Below are positions 24,262 to 34,871 of a stretch of DNA of 64,000 nt, piece after piece. The stretch's first letter is position 1; each line of letters begins with the position of its first letter. The position numbers and the translations under genes are program-made. The stretch comes from Undaria pinnatifida (Eukaryota > Sar > Phaeophyceae > Laminariales > Alariaceae). The stretch is from contig JABAKD010000025.1 in assembly GCA_012845835.1 (NCBI GenBank), positions 24,227,923 to 24,291,922 on the forward strand, written 5' to 3'. The notes under the pieces were generated by a model. The model was not told the DNA's origin, searched no databases, and saw only the letters and a list, made by a program, of their open reading frames with translations.

Positions 24262-25770
24262 TTGGTGCAAGAAGTTGTGGACACTGGTATCATCAACAAA
24301 ACACCAGGATGGAGTAACCAACTCACGGCAATGGTTTCCATACTACACGAAGCAGGTAGCACGGGGCAACGGCGTGGGCCCCGCACGAGACGGGATACCA
24401 GATCCAAAAAAATGTCATTATCCATGAAGTATACCCAAGGCCCAACGACAGGTAACAGACGCGCGCTACGATACCGGTGTACCACACGTTTTTTGCTCAG
24501 CGTCCTTCGCTTTCGGAGTGTAAGACCGTCCCAAAACGCAGATTTAGAGTGAAGTACATACCTGCTACGGGATGAAAGATCCCAAGGCCTAGGTGCACAA
24601 CGAGAACAACACAGCAGAAACAATACTTCCCGAGACTGAGGAGTGCTCTTGACTGTTCTGAAGAACATTCGAACAACAGTTCATCAACCATCTATAATGG
24701 TATCTGTGGAAACTATGAGCTCGGACAATACATCCAGCCAAAAGCGATCCCCTCTCAAGGTACGAGTTCGAAACTTACATCCAGTGATCTATACCACAAG
24801 AAACCAAGGCCGGCAGCGACAATACAATATTGGCTTGCGCGTCGTGTCAATTGTTCGGGGACCCCTTGAAAGAAACGTTCCGACATTAACCGCCTTTAAT
24901 TCGACAATATTCGCACCCACGACCTCCTGTTAGTGAACGGCCTTCGTTTCGAGCCCGATTTTACCTCGACAAACAAGCTCTACGCTACACAGCGAAGGAG
25001 ACTGGGTTTTCAGGAACGAATCCTTGGCAACGGCTGGACCAGGTCCTGTGGCAGATGTAGTAGAGAGCATTACTGGACCATGATCCTCACCTACAAACGA
25101 GAACGAGGAGTTGCGAGAATTGGGAAGGTGCACAGGGACATATCTGAGTCAGGCGGAAGAAACGGACGTTTATTGCTCTTGGTGAACATGGATGAGGGAG
25201 ACATGTCTTGGTGTTGGTATCTCGACACCTGGGAAGAAGGTCGGCACTGGGGTTAGTGGTTTCTCATGAGCGTGCAAGGGGTTTTTATGTGCTCACTGGC
25301 ATTCGAACTTATCCACAATTTTACACTCAAAAACCAAAGCTCGACTGCACTCACTCGTATACTTCTGATACGATTCTTCACAACTGGTGCAAACCTATAT
25401 AATGGACTGGCTCGTAGGTAGGTCAACGTTACCTGACGACGAGAGGGCGACACTCGCGGAATACGGTATTGACACCAGAGTCGGGTCAACAACACTCATG
25501 ATCACGCCCGGATTGGATCTTCAGTGGTCAGTCACTGCATTGCATGGGTTCTCGGGCTAGACGATGACAACCTCTTGCGTCAGATATCACATACATTAAT
25601 GAGACGGAGGGCAATACGAACGGGTCTGCTAAGGCTGAATTAACATCTTCGAACGGTTTTCGTTGCTCTCCTACAACAGGAGGACATCGAAGAGCTTACA
25701 ACGTCATCTACTCTGGGCTCAGCTGCCTCCAATCCTTTGTATTTAGCCTATATTTTGTAGTACATATCGG
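24262..25770 (+). pseudogene. Tract of broken coding-like frames
   Basis: Successive plus-strand frames meet end to end. 24643-24933 contains SPLKVRVRNLHPVIYTTR. From about 24896 another frame reads FDNIRTHDLLLVNGLRF into 24933-25256. A 52-codon ATG frame at 25402-25560 (MDWLVGRSTLPDDERATLAE) is followed in a different frame by DDDNLLRQISHTLMRRRAIR, and then LRTVFVALLQQEDIEELT. Text of this kind in rotating frames suggests a gene eroded by indels. I do not recognise the protein, and no single open frame exceeds 108 codons. Confidence 0.25.
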
Positions 25771-26028
25771 CATAATTGAGCACGTGTTCGCGGTTGTTGC
25801 CACAAACGAGTACCGGCGCTACACGCTGTCGCCTCTGGTGTTGTGTCATTCTATGCGATAATCCAGTTACATATATTTACATCACGTGTTACGTTTTGAT
25901 GAGAGCGATGACCACAACTTCATCCTTTTTCAGTTATCAAATATGTTCACGCGCGCAAGATAGCAAATGATTCCGTTGTGTGGTTTCTACTTCGTCATTT
26001 ATTTAAAATATCAAATATGCTGATATCT

Positions 26029-26427
26029 TCAATCAATGTATACAAGACGAGGTGTTTCATCAGGCTGTAGTATATGCTGCATACTTTTCAAGCGCGTGGC
26101 ACGTGTATAACCACCCACATACACTGCTCCCTTTGTTCCGCGGTACATATCCAGTGTAAATCGTGAACCCTCTGGAGCTATGGCATTGACAATGAAGCCA
26201 AACGTGACTACGCAGGCGTTCGTTACAAACGAGGAGAAGCACGTCACAGGAATGCCCGGAGGATATTGACCAGAAAACAGGCAAAAATATACCTTTAAAT
26301 AGACATCATTCGGTGCTCCGATTAACATCGTATTTGCCGCTTGCGTATGGAACATACCCAGTACCCCACAGTCAAATGTACAACTTGTCCGAGTACCCCC
26401 AGAAAACATATGAATTACGCAATGCAT
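26029..26427 (-). CDS. Possible downstream exon or short ORF, unrecognised
   Basis: A 132-codon minus-strand frame that includes FDCGVLGMFHTQAANTMLIG, YLKVYFCLFSGQYPPGIPV and VTFGFIVNAIAPEGSRFTLD, with alternating hydrophobic strands. It lies about 560 bases downstream of the minus-strand F5/8 exon on the same strand, so it could be a later exon of that gene. There is no recognised domain and the length alone is not significant. Confidence 0.3.
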   Translation of the reverse strand: MHCVIHMFSGGTRTSCTFDCGVLGMFHTQAANTMLIGAPNDVYLKVYFCLFSGQYPPGIPVTCFSSFVTNACVVTFGFIVNAIAPEGSRFTLDMYRGTKGAVYVGGYTRATRLKSMQHILQPDETPRLVYID

Positions 26428-26819
26428 TCGAGGTCGACGTCATCCGAGTAGCGTACCTCAAGTTGTAATGGCGAGGGGACTGAGACGCACATTGTGGGGC
26501 GTGTTTTGTAGGGTCACCCCAACAAGGGCTGACAGGCGAACCGCACGCGAACCACAATAGGCACGGTAGAAACCATGTACTGTGTTTGAGCGTGGCCCGC
26601 ATTCACGAAGATCCATCCTGACATATATATTGTGTGGTATGTGTACCAAGTACAAATGATCAAGGCTACGGTAGGGGGCACCGCCCACTTTTCACTGCCA
26701 CGTCTGAGACACTTGCACGGGTGACTCTGTAGTTGGACGACAAAACGAGTTGGGCGATTCGTTTAGCACAGCATAGATAACCACCCCTTGGGGTATTCAT
26801 ATCAAAATATCAAATCTGC

Positions 26820-26940
26820 ACGGAAGCGTATGACCGCATGGAACAGGAGGGTCACTCGCGCGAGTGAACCCGAGCCAATGAAAACAAAAGGCCCCGAAAA
26901 GGGACCAACCCCCCTTTCGTAGCATTGGTCGAACTTCTTT
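26820..26940. repeat. Dispersed repeat with palindromic centre
   Basis: It contains the perfect palindrome TCACTCGCGCGAGTGA (near 26852-26867), flanked by ACCGCATGGAACAGGAGGG and, further on, by ACCAACCCCC..TCGTAGCATTGGTC. Related pieces occur at 43445-43525 (ATGCGGTCATACGC and CTAACCCCCTTATCATCGTAGCATTGGTC) and at 37875-37900 (CGCTCGAGCGAGTGACCCTCCTG). It lies in the presumed intron after the F5/8 exon of the minus-strand gene. Confidence 0.5.
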
Positions 26941-26986
26941 CTACGTTGCAAGCATTCACTAGGTCAAAGTGCAGCCCGCGACCCAC

Positions 26987-27390
26987 CTCCGTGATGCTCA
27001 GCCATTCGTCATCGTCACCGTCGAGGCAAAGCTTGAGGTCTTCCGTTTCATCAGTGTTGAGGTAAAAGGTCTCGTATCCAAGAGTATTGCCGCTTGACGT
27101 AATTTCGCTGTGGTGGTCGCCGTTGTCGTAAACGTCCAGCGTCCTGGTCCTTTCGTTTCCGAGATGGAAAGCGATGCGCATCGAAACGATGTCCTGGGGT
27201 TCCTCGAAGGAGTACGTGATGCAGCAATCGTCTCCCTCACATGACCAGCGAGAGTTGGCCGCCCGACTTCCGTCACGAGTGTTTTCGGGCACGCAGCCGT
27301 CCGGGTCACAGCCGCCATCGTCGGCATCACGGTGGTCGTAGTCAGTGGCATCCACATCAACCCAGGTCCTCACACTTGCATCGACAAGGC
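26987..27390 (-). CDS. F5/8 type C (discoidin-like) domain exon of a secreted protein
   Basis: A 404-base exon bounded by CATCCCAG| and GAG|GTGGGT. It starts in phase 1 and encodes 134 residues without a stop. Order: VDASVRTWVDVDATDYDHRD, then a Cys/Asp-rich loop (GGCDPDGC), NSRWSCEGDDCCITYSFEEP, MRIAFHLGNERTRTLDVYD, SSGNTLGYETFYLNTDETED, and LCLDGDDDEWLSITEV. This strand order and the W-L-S-I-T-E-V ending fit the galactose-binding-like F5/8 type C fold, which usually binds polysaccharide or membrane surface groups. With the upstream signal peptide the product should be secreted or cell-wall associated. The exact ligand is unknown. The intact frame contrasts with the broken copy at 15137-15530. 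Confidence 0.75.
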
Positions 27391-28320
27391 CTGGGATGTA
27401 ACATGGTTTGTCGACGGGCAGTAAGGCGTTAGAGCGTAGTTGATTTAGACAATTCTATTCTGCCAGTCATTCAACTCATCACCATACGTTCATGGGACTC
27501 TAGCAAAATATCGTAGTGGCAAATTTTAGGTCTTCCGTGCATTCGTGGCAATCGATAGTTCACGCTTGAAAGCTAGATGGCGCCCAAGTCTAGAGAGAAA
27601 CCTTGAGAGATATGTGGTACGGGGTGTTCAGTGTGTTTCCGCCAGTGATTTCATGCGTTTAAGGTGTTTGTCCGCAGAGACTGCTTGTACGACTGCGTAC
27701 TTATTCGAAAAGTGACTACCACACGGGCACACACAGTTGAGTATGGTCTACACTCTAAATCCAGACAGTAGATTCGACACAAACTAGCAGAACAATAGTG
27801 GAAATAAAATTTTGCAGTTTTCGGGTCACGAATTTTGTTGGCCACAGGAGATCACAACCGACGCAAATTTGTCTTATTGAACCAGTCATGGACCATAGTC
27901 TCCCACAGCGGGTGGCGTTGGCAGTTTAGGCATGGAATGGTGATCGTGGTACTTTATGAACGCAAGGAAATATATATGCTCGTATTTGACCCCAGTAGCA
28001 TACAGGCACACGGTGTGAACGCAATGAACGGTAAAAGCGTGGGAGTATCTTCAGATCGTCAACCGAATATGGTACAGAGCAGTCAAGAGCCCACGAAGAT
28101 TCAGCCGTAGCGTGATACCGAGGATTGCATTAATGTTAATCAGCGTGTGCGTGGAGAACCCCGCGGTATATCTACGCTCTGCAATAGTATTGGAAATATC
28201 GTTAACGCTAGGTCGCGACGTTGCGGGCCTAACAGAATACCATATACCACGCCACGTTTAGCTTGCAATTCCATTATCATGCCACGAAGTCAGAAAAGTT
28301 AGCTCCGCAAACAAGCTTAC
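27391..28320 (-). other. Presumed introns (and an unplaced exon) of the minus-strand secreted gene
   Basis: The Cys-rich exon ends in phase 0 whereas the F5/8 exon starts in phase 1, so at least one additional exon is needed here. One candidate follows an acceptor-like TTGCAG at about 28170: a frame containing TAGFSTHTLININAILG, not verified. Confidence 0.4.
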
Positions 28321-28514
28321 CATTTCTGTTTCAAGACGGACATCATAGCATGTATCGATAACGCAACTACAGGTACACGATCCCCTCGACGCCTTGAATA
28401 TGGTGGAACCGCACTCTACCAGATGCATACTGACATGGAATGGGCAACCTGCCAATGTTACATGCCATTGTAGAGGACATTCGTTATTAGAACGTATTTC
28501 AGGGATATCACCAA
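28321..28514 (-). CDS. Cys-rich second exon of the minus-strand secreted gene
   Basis: In the frame set by the signal-peptide exon this reads 64 codons without a stop: GDIPEIRSNNECPLQWHVTL, AGCPFHVSMHLVECG, then a cluster SCTCSCVIDTCYDV, ending at a good donor (ATG|GTAAGC). The alignment with the decayed copy at 13730-13917 fixes the frame. Eight cysteines in a secreted context suggest disulphide bonding. The acceptor is doubtful: where copy 1 has CTAG|CC, this copy reads GCAA|TT, so splicing may use another site or fail. No named family recognised. Confidence 0.5.
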
Positions 28515-28633
28515 TTGCAAAGGGTTGGATTCTTCAACCTACAACACCTTGACCAGGGTGTCCATTGCCCATGCAACGTCGACGCATGTGTGCGCTGCTC
28601 ATTTGCGCTGGTGTGCATGTGTTTTGTTCTCAC

Positions 28634-28691
28634 CTGAGGCAGTTCCTGCAGTGGCAGCGAAGATGGTGGCCAGGATAGCGAAAGAGCGCAT
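28634..28691 (-). CDS. Signal-peptide first exon of the minus-strand secreted gene
   Basis: ATG at 28691. It encodes MRSFAILATIFAATAGTAS plus one base, then a strong donor CAG|GTGAGA. The peptide has a basic start, a hydrophobic core and an A-x-A-like cleavage region. It aligns with the 44-codon ORFs at 13548 and 63569. The first exon ends in phase 1, which matches the frame of the Cys-rich second exon. The upstream leader (CATCACAATG) resembles that of the other two copies only close to the ATG. Confidence 0.65.
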
Positions 28692-30948
28692 TGTGATGAG
28701 GTTTTACAGAAAAAGAATTCAAAAAATTGGAGGTGGTTCAGACGATCGCTTGGACGGGGAGGAGTGGGAGTGAACGAGGTGGGGGGAACCCAGACGGTTT
28801 GTTGATAGAGGTTGTTTTGCCTTTACCAATCTGTGCAGTCAGCGGATTTACATTTTTGGTGGGCTGAATACCAAATCATCCACAAAGCCTGCTGTCCGCG
28901 CATGTTTCAATAATGTTCTCCGGGGTGATAGACTGTGGCTGTTGATGACCAGACAAACTGTGTATCGAAAACATTTTCATGTCGCATTACACCCGCAGAC
29001 GACTTGCCGCCAAGGTTGGGGTGCCGACTACTTGGCAATATTTCAGAGGGCGACAAGAGGTTTCATGTAATTTCCACCTTCTTCTGTGCTCTGCCATGCC
29101 AGATTTTTCATGGCGTATCTGTGCGCGTAATGATTATCCGCCGAAATCGCTCTTCTTGTGACAATCCAGGACGTTCATGTCTACTCCAAACAAAGAGCAA
29201 AACACGCGTGACCTGGAGTATCACACAGCTAGCTCTCAAAGATAATTTGGAACCACAAATCGATCGTAACAATCGCTTACGTACTTATAACGTGTTCGTG
29301 CAGTATCATTCTCATGCAAACTCCGAACTGCGTTTTGAAATATCGTGTTTCGATCTTGTTTTTGTGTTTAGCTTGCTGGCCTTCACTATGGTTTTCCGAC
29401 GGGAACAAGTTCCCCCGCATGTTGCAACTAAAATTTACAAATAATGGGGACATCATTTATTATTTTCAAGAATAAGGGTCATCAGGAAACCGTCCGAGAA
29501 AATCGGCTATTCAGCTATCAATGCTGGGCGAAACGTTCACAAAAATATTTCATCGCAAGTTGTACACAACGTCTAATACTAACCCAACCTGGTTTGCATG
29601 GTTGGTTGTCTTACCATTTTTTGTGACCGATAAGCGCAAGTGCAATAGTTGTTGAGCCGTATTTGTGTGTTATTCAGATGAAACTGCTGTTATATATCCT
29701 CGATAAATGCATATAACACAACCCGCGTCCGTGCCGATGCCGCCTCCTTCGGACACGTGCTAAGTGTCACAAAACAATCACAGAGAGAGACCCATGCCTC
29801 GAATGCCATATTGTGATTTTTGCCATGTAATATAAACAACACACAAGAACCACGTCCTGGTATTCAGAATTTTTGCAAGTCAGCACACAACTCTGCTTGC
29901 CAGAATGAGTAAACCAACCATCGATACATTTTACGACGCTATAAACATACTTCGAAAATACGTCGGCGGTGATTTTAGTGTATGCACACTGTTTAAAACG
30001 TAGTTTGCAGGTGTGTTGCTGGTAATGTATGGTTAGTGTACGACCGTCCGGATGATGGCTGTCGTGGATACGACCATGTAAATTTTCTCGTCAAGATGAA
30101 ATGCAGGGTAAGGCCGGGGGAGCGCCTATTGCTAAAGCCCGGTCTTATTTCGGGAACAGAGCGCCTGATATTCATACACGCACGTAAAATACTCATTCAT
30201 GCCGACAGGACAGTGACGCCCGCGAGAGGGAGTGCCCTGCCTTGGTGCTGTTGCTATACAATAATAGTAGTTTGCACCTTGTTTGTGCTGATGCCTCTGC
30301 GGTTGCGGTTGTACTGTTACACTATACATTTCCACGGACGTCGTACTTCTCCAACATAATCATTTCGATGTACGTGATACGTACGAAGTCTGTCCTGTGC
30401 CCGGAGACCGAGCGCAGATGTTTATCATAATTAACCATAGAGCATATAATATGATAACGCAATTCTCTTTCATCGACAATTAGGTTACATTCGCTTACCA
30501 GCGCATGTCGGGGTATTTTCTTGTGATTTCCACTACAACAGCTGTGCCGATGCTAGTAACTACTACTATCAATTGAAGAAATCGTTAGAGTGGATATATG
30601 TTGGCAATATCTACGTGTCGTCACTAGCCGCATTGCCGTCGACATAGATTTCGTGTTCGATTAATGCAATACCACATCATCATGCCATGTGATAACAATT
30701 TTTGGTGCACTTTCCATGGTGGTATTGTCATATATTGAACATAAATATTGTCTTCGATCTCAGTTTATATCATCGCATTACACTTGCGCTCCCGCCCAGA
30801 AGTTGTATTTTACATCTAAGGTATCATAGCGGGTCCTTCTTCGCATCTTCCACTGCTGCACGTGCCATCATCTTGATCGCCATAAGAATACAGAAGTTTC
30901 TTTTCTCGTCGACTCCGGTCGAACTTTGTAAAAAAGCAAATATATATA
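28692..30948. other. Stretch without a supported gene
   Basis: The upstream region of the minus-strand secreted gene is followed by single-copy sequence. The longest frame is 28935-29444 (+, 169 codons, non-ATG start). It contains no recognised motif and lies within the chance range. Frames near 30036-30359 (+) and 29993-30196 (-) overlap on opposite strands. Nothing else stands out. Confidence 0.5.
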
Positions 30949-30963
30949 TGCATATGTACCATT

Positions 30964-32136
30964 TTGATTTTTTTGCCTAGTCCGTCCCTTTTTCTCCGCC
31001 GGCGCAGAGTTTTTTGGTGTGCTTTCTTCTGCAATGCGATCAGACTACCCGTCGGTATATTATCAGCCGTGTGCCGGGCTCATGGGACGTCCGTGGCGCG
31101 AGCTATGGCCGCGGAAAGCCGCCGAGACTGGCTCTATTTTGCGGGGTATGAGACACTTCTGTCCCCGGGCAACCACACACTAGACGTATTTAAGCCTCGA
31201 GGTTAGGTCTTAAGTACTTCCAACTGGAAGAGCTAGGCCATTCGATATGTCGACCTTAAACGCATAATAAAAACACCATATGTCTAAAACTCGAAATAGT
31301 GGTCTCTTTCAGTACGCATAAAAAGAAAAGCCGAGGAAAGATCAAAGTACTTGAAAATAGACTATGATATTTCTGCACTACTCCAGACGCAGATGGCAAG
31401 ACGAGGATTTATGTCATGAGTCAGCACATGAGTGGGTGGAAACTTCGAAAAAGACCCTCCCCTGCCCATGCTGTGCGAGCTTGAACAAACGGCCAAAACA
31501 AATAACTGGTGCCTGGCAAAAACATTGAGTGCTTCGTACTCCATACTTGCTTCATATGTAGGATACCTCGCAGGCGTCTGCCGCCTTCGGTGTGCCTCAG
31601 TGTGGCAGTCAGTACAGCAGCACAGCAGGACTGGCCCTCAACCCGGTTCAATTTCCACCCTCGAAATGTAGGCATCCGTCTGATGTTTCCTCGAGCTTTT
31701 GTCGTCTGAAATGCTGTTGTTTGCTGGAAAATACTCGGAAAATTGCTTCAAATATGCACTTGGGCCAAAATGTGCCCAAGTGCATATTTTGGGAAAATCC
31801 ACATCTCACCGTGGTCTGCCGTGGTCGTTAGGTCGATAAAATAGACCTATTTTGTAGACATTTAAAACACGATAGGGCTTAATTTGGTTTAGAGCCTAAA
31901 ATATTGGCACATCGTCAGGCTTAAATACGTCTACTACACACACGGTGGAACTTTAGTCCTCGCACGTACATCGGGGTGGCATCAAAATGTATTTGCGAGA
32001 GAATTTTCCCGCACTGCTAGACGCGGGCGCGGTGTATATGTACCCGCTGCAACGACGTGAACTATGTCATTACTGTGAGTTCTCCCTCACAATTGACACG
32101 GTGGTTACCATACAGCAGTAACAGTAGCGAAATCTG
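30964..32136. other. Leader region of OTU unit 1
   Basis: About 1.2 kb ahead of the OTU promoter, shared with unit 2. Open frames of 60-84 codons occur on both strands (for example 31432-31671 +, 31421-31675 -). They are opposite-strand pairs with no motif. Apart from the hairpin at 31750, nothing is identified. Confidence 0.5.
31750..31789. repeat. Perfect 16-bp-stem hairpin in OTU unit 1
   Basis: AAATATGCACTTGGGC, an 8-base loop and the exact reverse complement. Unit 2 has the same structure at 33896-33935 with one base changed in the right arm (a G:T wobble if RNA). It lies about 430 bases upstream of the OTU start. Confidence 0.9.
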
Positions 32137-32153
32137 TATAAAGAGATATAAAG
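32137..32153 (+). promoter_or_regulatory. Double TATA-like box upstream of OTU copy 1
   Basis: Two TATAAAG words ten bases apart, ending 28 bases before the ATG. The same doublet precedes copies 2 (about 34283) and 3 (about 34937). The position fits a core promoter with a short leader. Function is inferred. Confidence 0.4.
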
Positions 32154-32181
32154 TAGCAACACAACCCAAGCAAAAGTAACG

Positions 32182-32955
32182 ATGTGCACACAACAGACCA
32201 TATCGGCAACAAACATCGGTATAAGCACGCGGGGAAAAATACTGGACACAGAAAACAAACAACAAATTGACACCAATGATTCCTCTAACAGCAGCGACAG
32301 CAGTACAAACCCATCAGACAGCGAAAATGATCAAGACAACAACAGCGGCAACAATAACAATTCTGGTCAATGGTCCATTATTCCCGAGATTGGTGATGGC
32401 TCATGTTTATTAAGATGTATCTCGCGTCGTGTGCACAACAACCCAGCTTTACATCACATCGTCCGTGCACATATTATTGCCCACATCACAACCAATTTGT
32501 ACACCGTTATCCCAGGATCAGGTTTCAACACTTTCCACGACAGCATCTTAGCTGGAGCAAATCAAGAACTTGTGGAAGTCGCTGGATCTCAACCTACTAC
32601 ATATTCGAGTGTTGAAGAGTATCTCCACTTCATGTCACAGCCTTACGCATATGCTACAAACGTACAATTAGTTGCTGCCACGCAGTTATACGGAGTGGAC
32701 TTTCGAATAACTTATCACACCGAGCCTCAGCAATATCCCAACCCTCCTCCTCCAAAAGTCTGTGATATCTTATTATATTATCCACATTCTTCCACTACGC
32801 ATCCCTCCGATATACACCTTCTGCATAAATACTTCATCATCATCAGTTGTAGTCATTCGACTTGCGTCGCCCCCGGGAGGCACGTGTCCACCTCCCGAAG
32901 GGGAACCTTGTATATATATACAATTCCTACAAATATACTCATTAATACTACTTAA
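32182..32955 (+). pseudogene. OTU-family cysteine protease, copy 1 (C-terminus frame-shifted)
   Basis: A 257-codon frame from ATG. Residues 1-62 are a low-complexity Ser/Asn/Asp-rich tail. The OTU domain then begins with IPEIGDGSCLLRCIS, with catalytic-type Asp72 and Cys75 in the G-D-G-x-C motif. It continues with a helix (VRAHIIAHITTNLYTV) and SSVEEYLHFMSQ and AATQLYGVDFRITYH strands. In the family the catalytic His follows the last strand (ILLYYPHS). Compared with copy 3, this copy lacks a single T in the run before CCAC at about 32793. The His segment is therefore replaced by STTHPSDIH and an unrelated tail. OTU proteins remove ubiquitin or cleave polyproteins. This copy is probably inactive. 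Confidence 0.75.
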
Positions 32956-33102
32956 CCCGCTTTCAGGCCGTTGTAGGCATACGAATATATTCTGTATCGA
33001 GGAGAAAATATATATCTAGACAGTTAAACGTGAAATCAGACCAAAGATGGAGGTATGACCACCGGATCAACGTGTTCGCAAAAAAAAATCAACGGGGTAT
33101 AT

Positions 33103-34711
33103 GCATATGTACCATTTTGATTTTTTTGCCTAGTCTGTCCCTTTTTCTCCGCCGGCGCAGAGTTTCTTGGTGTGCTTTCTTCTGCAATGCGATCAGACTA
33201 CCCGTCGGTATATTATCAGCCGTGTGCCGGGCTCATGGGACGTCCGTGGCGCGAGCTATGGCCGCGGAAAGCCACCGAGACTGGCTCTATTTTGCGGGGT
33301 ACGAGACGCTTCTGTCCCCGGGCAACCACACACTAGACGTACTCGAGGTTAGGTCTTAAGCACTTCCAACTGGAAGAGCTAGGCCATTCGATACTTCGAC
33401 CTTAAACGCATAAAAAAAACACCATATGTCTAAAACTCGAAATAGTGGTCTCTTTCAGTACGCATAAAAAGAAAAGTCGAGGAAAGATCAAACTACTTGA
33501 AAATAGACTATGATATTTCTGCACTACTCCAGACGCAGATGGCAAGACGAGGATTTATGTCATGAGTCAGCACATGAGTGGGTGGAAACTTCGAGAAAGA
33601 CCCTCCCCTGCCCATGCTGTGCGAGCTTGAACAAACGGCCAAAACAAATAACTGGTGCCTGGCAAAAACATTGAGTGCTTCGTACTCCATACTCGCTTCA
33701 TGTGTAGGATACCTCGCAGGCGTCTGCCGCCTTCGGTGTGCCTCAGTGTGGCAGTCAGTACAGCAGCACAGCAGGACTGGCCCTCAACCCGGTTCAATTT
33801 CCACCCTCGAAATGTAGGCATCCGTCTGATGTTTCCTCGAGCTTTTGTCGTCTGAAATGCTGTTGTTTGCTGGAAAATACTCGGAAAATTGCTTCAAATA
33901 TGCACTTGGGCCAAAATGTGCCCAAGCGCATATTTTGGGAAAATCCACATTTCACCGTGGTCTGCCGTGGTCGTTAGGTCGATAAAATAGACCTATTTTG
34001 TAGACATTTAAAACACGATAGGGCTTAATTTGGTTTAGAGCCTAAAATATAGGCATATCGTCAGGCTTAAATACGTCTACTACACACACGGTGGAACTTT
34101 AGTCCTCGCACGTACATCGGGGTGGCATCAAAATGTATTTGCGAGAGAATTTTCCCGCGCTGCTAGACGCGGGCGCGGTGTATATGTACCCGCTGCAACG
34201 ACGTGAACTATGTCATTACTGTGAGTTCTCCCTCACAATTGACACGGTGGTTACCATACAGCAGTAACAGTAGCGAAACCTGTATAAAGAGATATAAAGT
34301 AGCAACACAACCCAAGCAAAAGTAACGATGTGCACACAACAGACCATATCGGCAACAAACATCGGTATAAGCACGCGGGGAAAAATACTGGACACAGAAA
34401 ACAAACAACAAATTGACACCAATGATTCCTCTAACAGCAGCGACAGCAGTACAAACCCATCAGACAGCGAAAATGATCAAGACAACAACAGCGGCAACAA
34501 TAACAATTCTGGTCAATGGTCCATTATTCCCGAGATTGGTGATGGTGCATGTTTATTAAGATGTATCTCGCGTCGTGTGCACAACAACCCAGCTTTACAT
34601 CACATCGTCCGTGCACATATTATTGCCCACATCACAACCAATTTGTACACCGTTATCCCAGGATCAGGTTTCAACACTTTCCACGACAGCATCTTAGCTG
34701 GAGCAAATCAA
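33103..34711. repeat. OTU tandem repeat, unit 2 (3' truncated)
   Basis: Nearly identical to unit 1 until about 34711 (GGAGCAAATCAAG), where it breaks off into about 160 bases of unrelated sequence (34712-34871) followed by unit 3. Leader, hairpin (33896-33935) and TATA doublet are all retained. Confidence 0.9.
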
Positions 34712-34861
34712 GGTCATGTAGATAATAAAGAATCATTTGTCGGTGTAGACAATATATTTTTCTGTGAACGGAACAAACAACGCCAACGTGCCCGAAAAAG
34801 TTCCGTTTGTCTTGCAAAGTTCCGTCAGCAGCACCACCAGCAAGCAGCACGTAGTCCATAG
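34328..34861 (+). pseudogene. OTU-family cysteine protease, copy 2 (truncated by rearrangement)
   Basis: A 177-codon frame, matching copy 1 through residue 128 (SILAGANQ), with G-D-G-A-C in place of G-D-G-S-C at the catalytic Cys. It then runs into unrelated sequence (GHVDNKESFVGVDN and onward). The rest of the OTU fold, including the SSVEEYL segment, the following strands and the His, is missing. It lacks half of the domain and is unlikely to be an active protease. Confidence 0.75.
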
Positions 34862-34871
34862 ACTCTAAGTT
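34712..34871. other. Unique junction sequence between OTU units 2 and 3
   Basis: About 160 bases absent from the other units. It contains the partly repeated words AAAGTTCCGTTTGTC and AAAGTTCCGTCAGC and a run of CAG/CAC triplets. It may be a deletion scar or a small filler insertion. Confidence 0.6.

Larger units (their letters stand above)
30949..33102. repeat. OTU tandem repeat, unit 1
   Basis: This full unit is followed directly by unit 2. The shared start is TGCATATGTACCATTTTG (about 30949 and 33102). The offset is 2153 bases at the start and 2146 through the gene, because unit 1 carries about 7 extra bases near 31190. The two units are nearly identical. Each contains a leader region, a long hairpin, TATA-like boxes and an OTU gene. 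Confidence 0.9.

Noticed and set aside
28935-29444. 169-codon plus-strand open frame
   Set aside because: Non-ATG start, no motif, no second copy. By a rough estimate about seven frames of 144 codons or more are expected by chance in 64 kb on both strands.
14669-30359. An integrated large DNA virus as the source of the broken frames between 14 and 30 kb
   Set aside because: No capsid, polymerase or other hallmark gene could be recognised. The visible genes are spliced secreted proteins and retroelement pieces.
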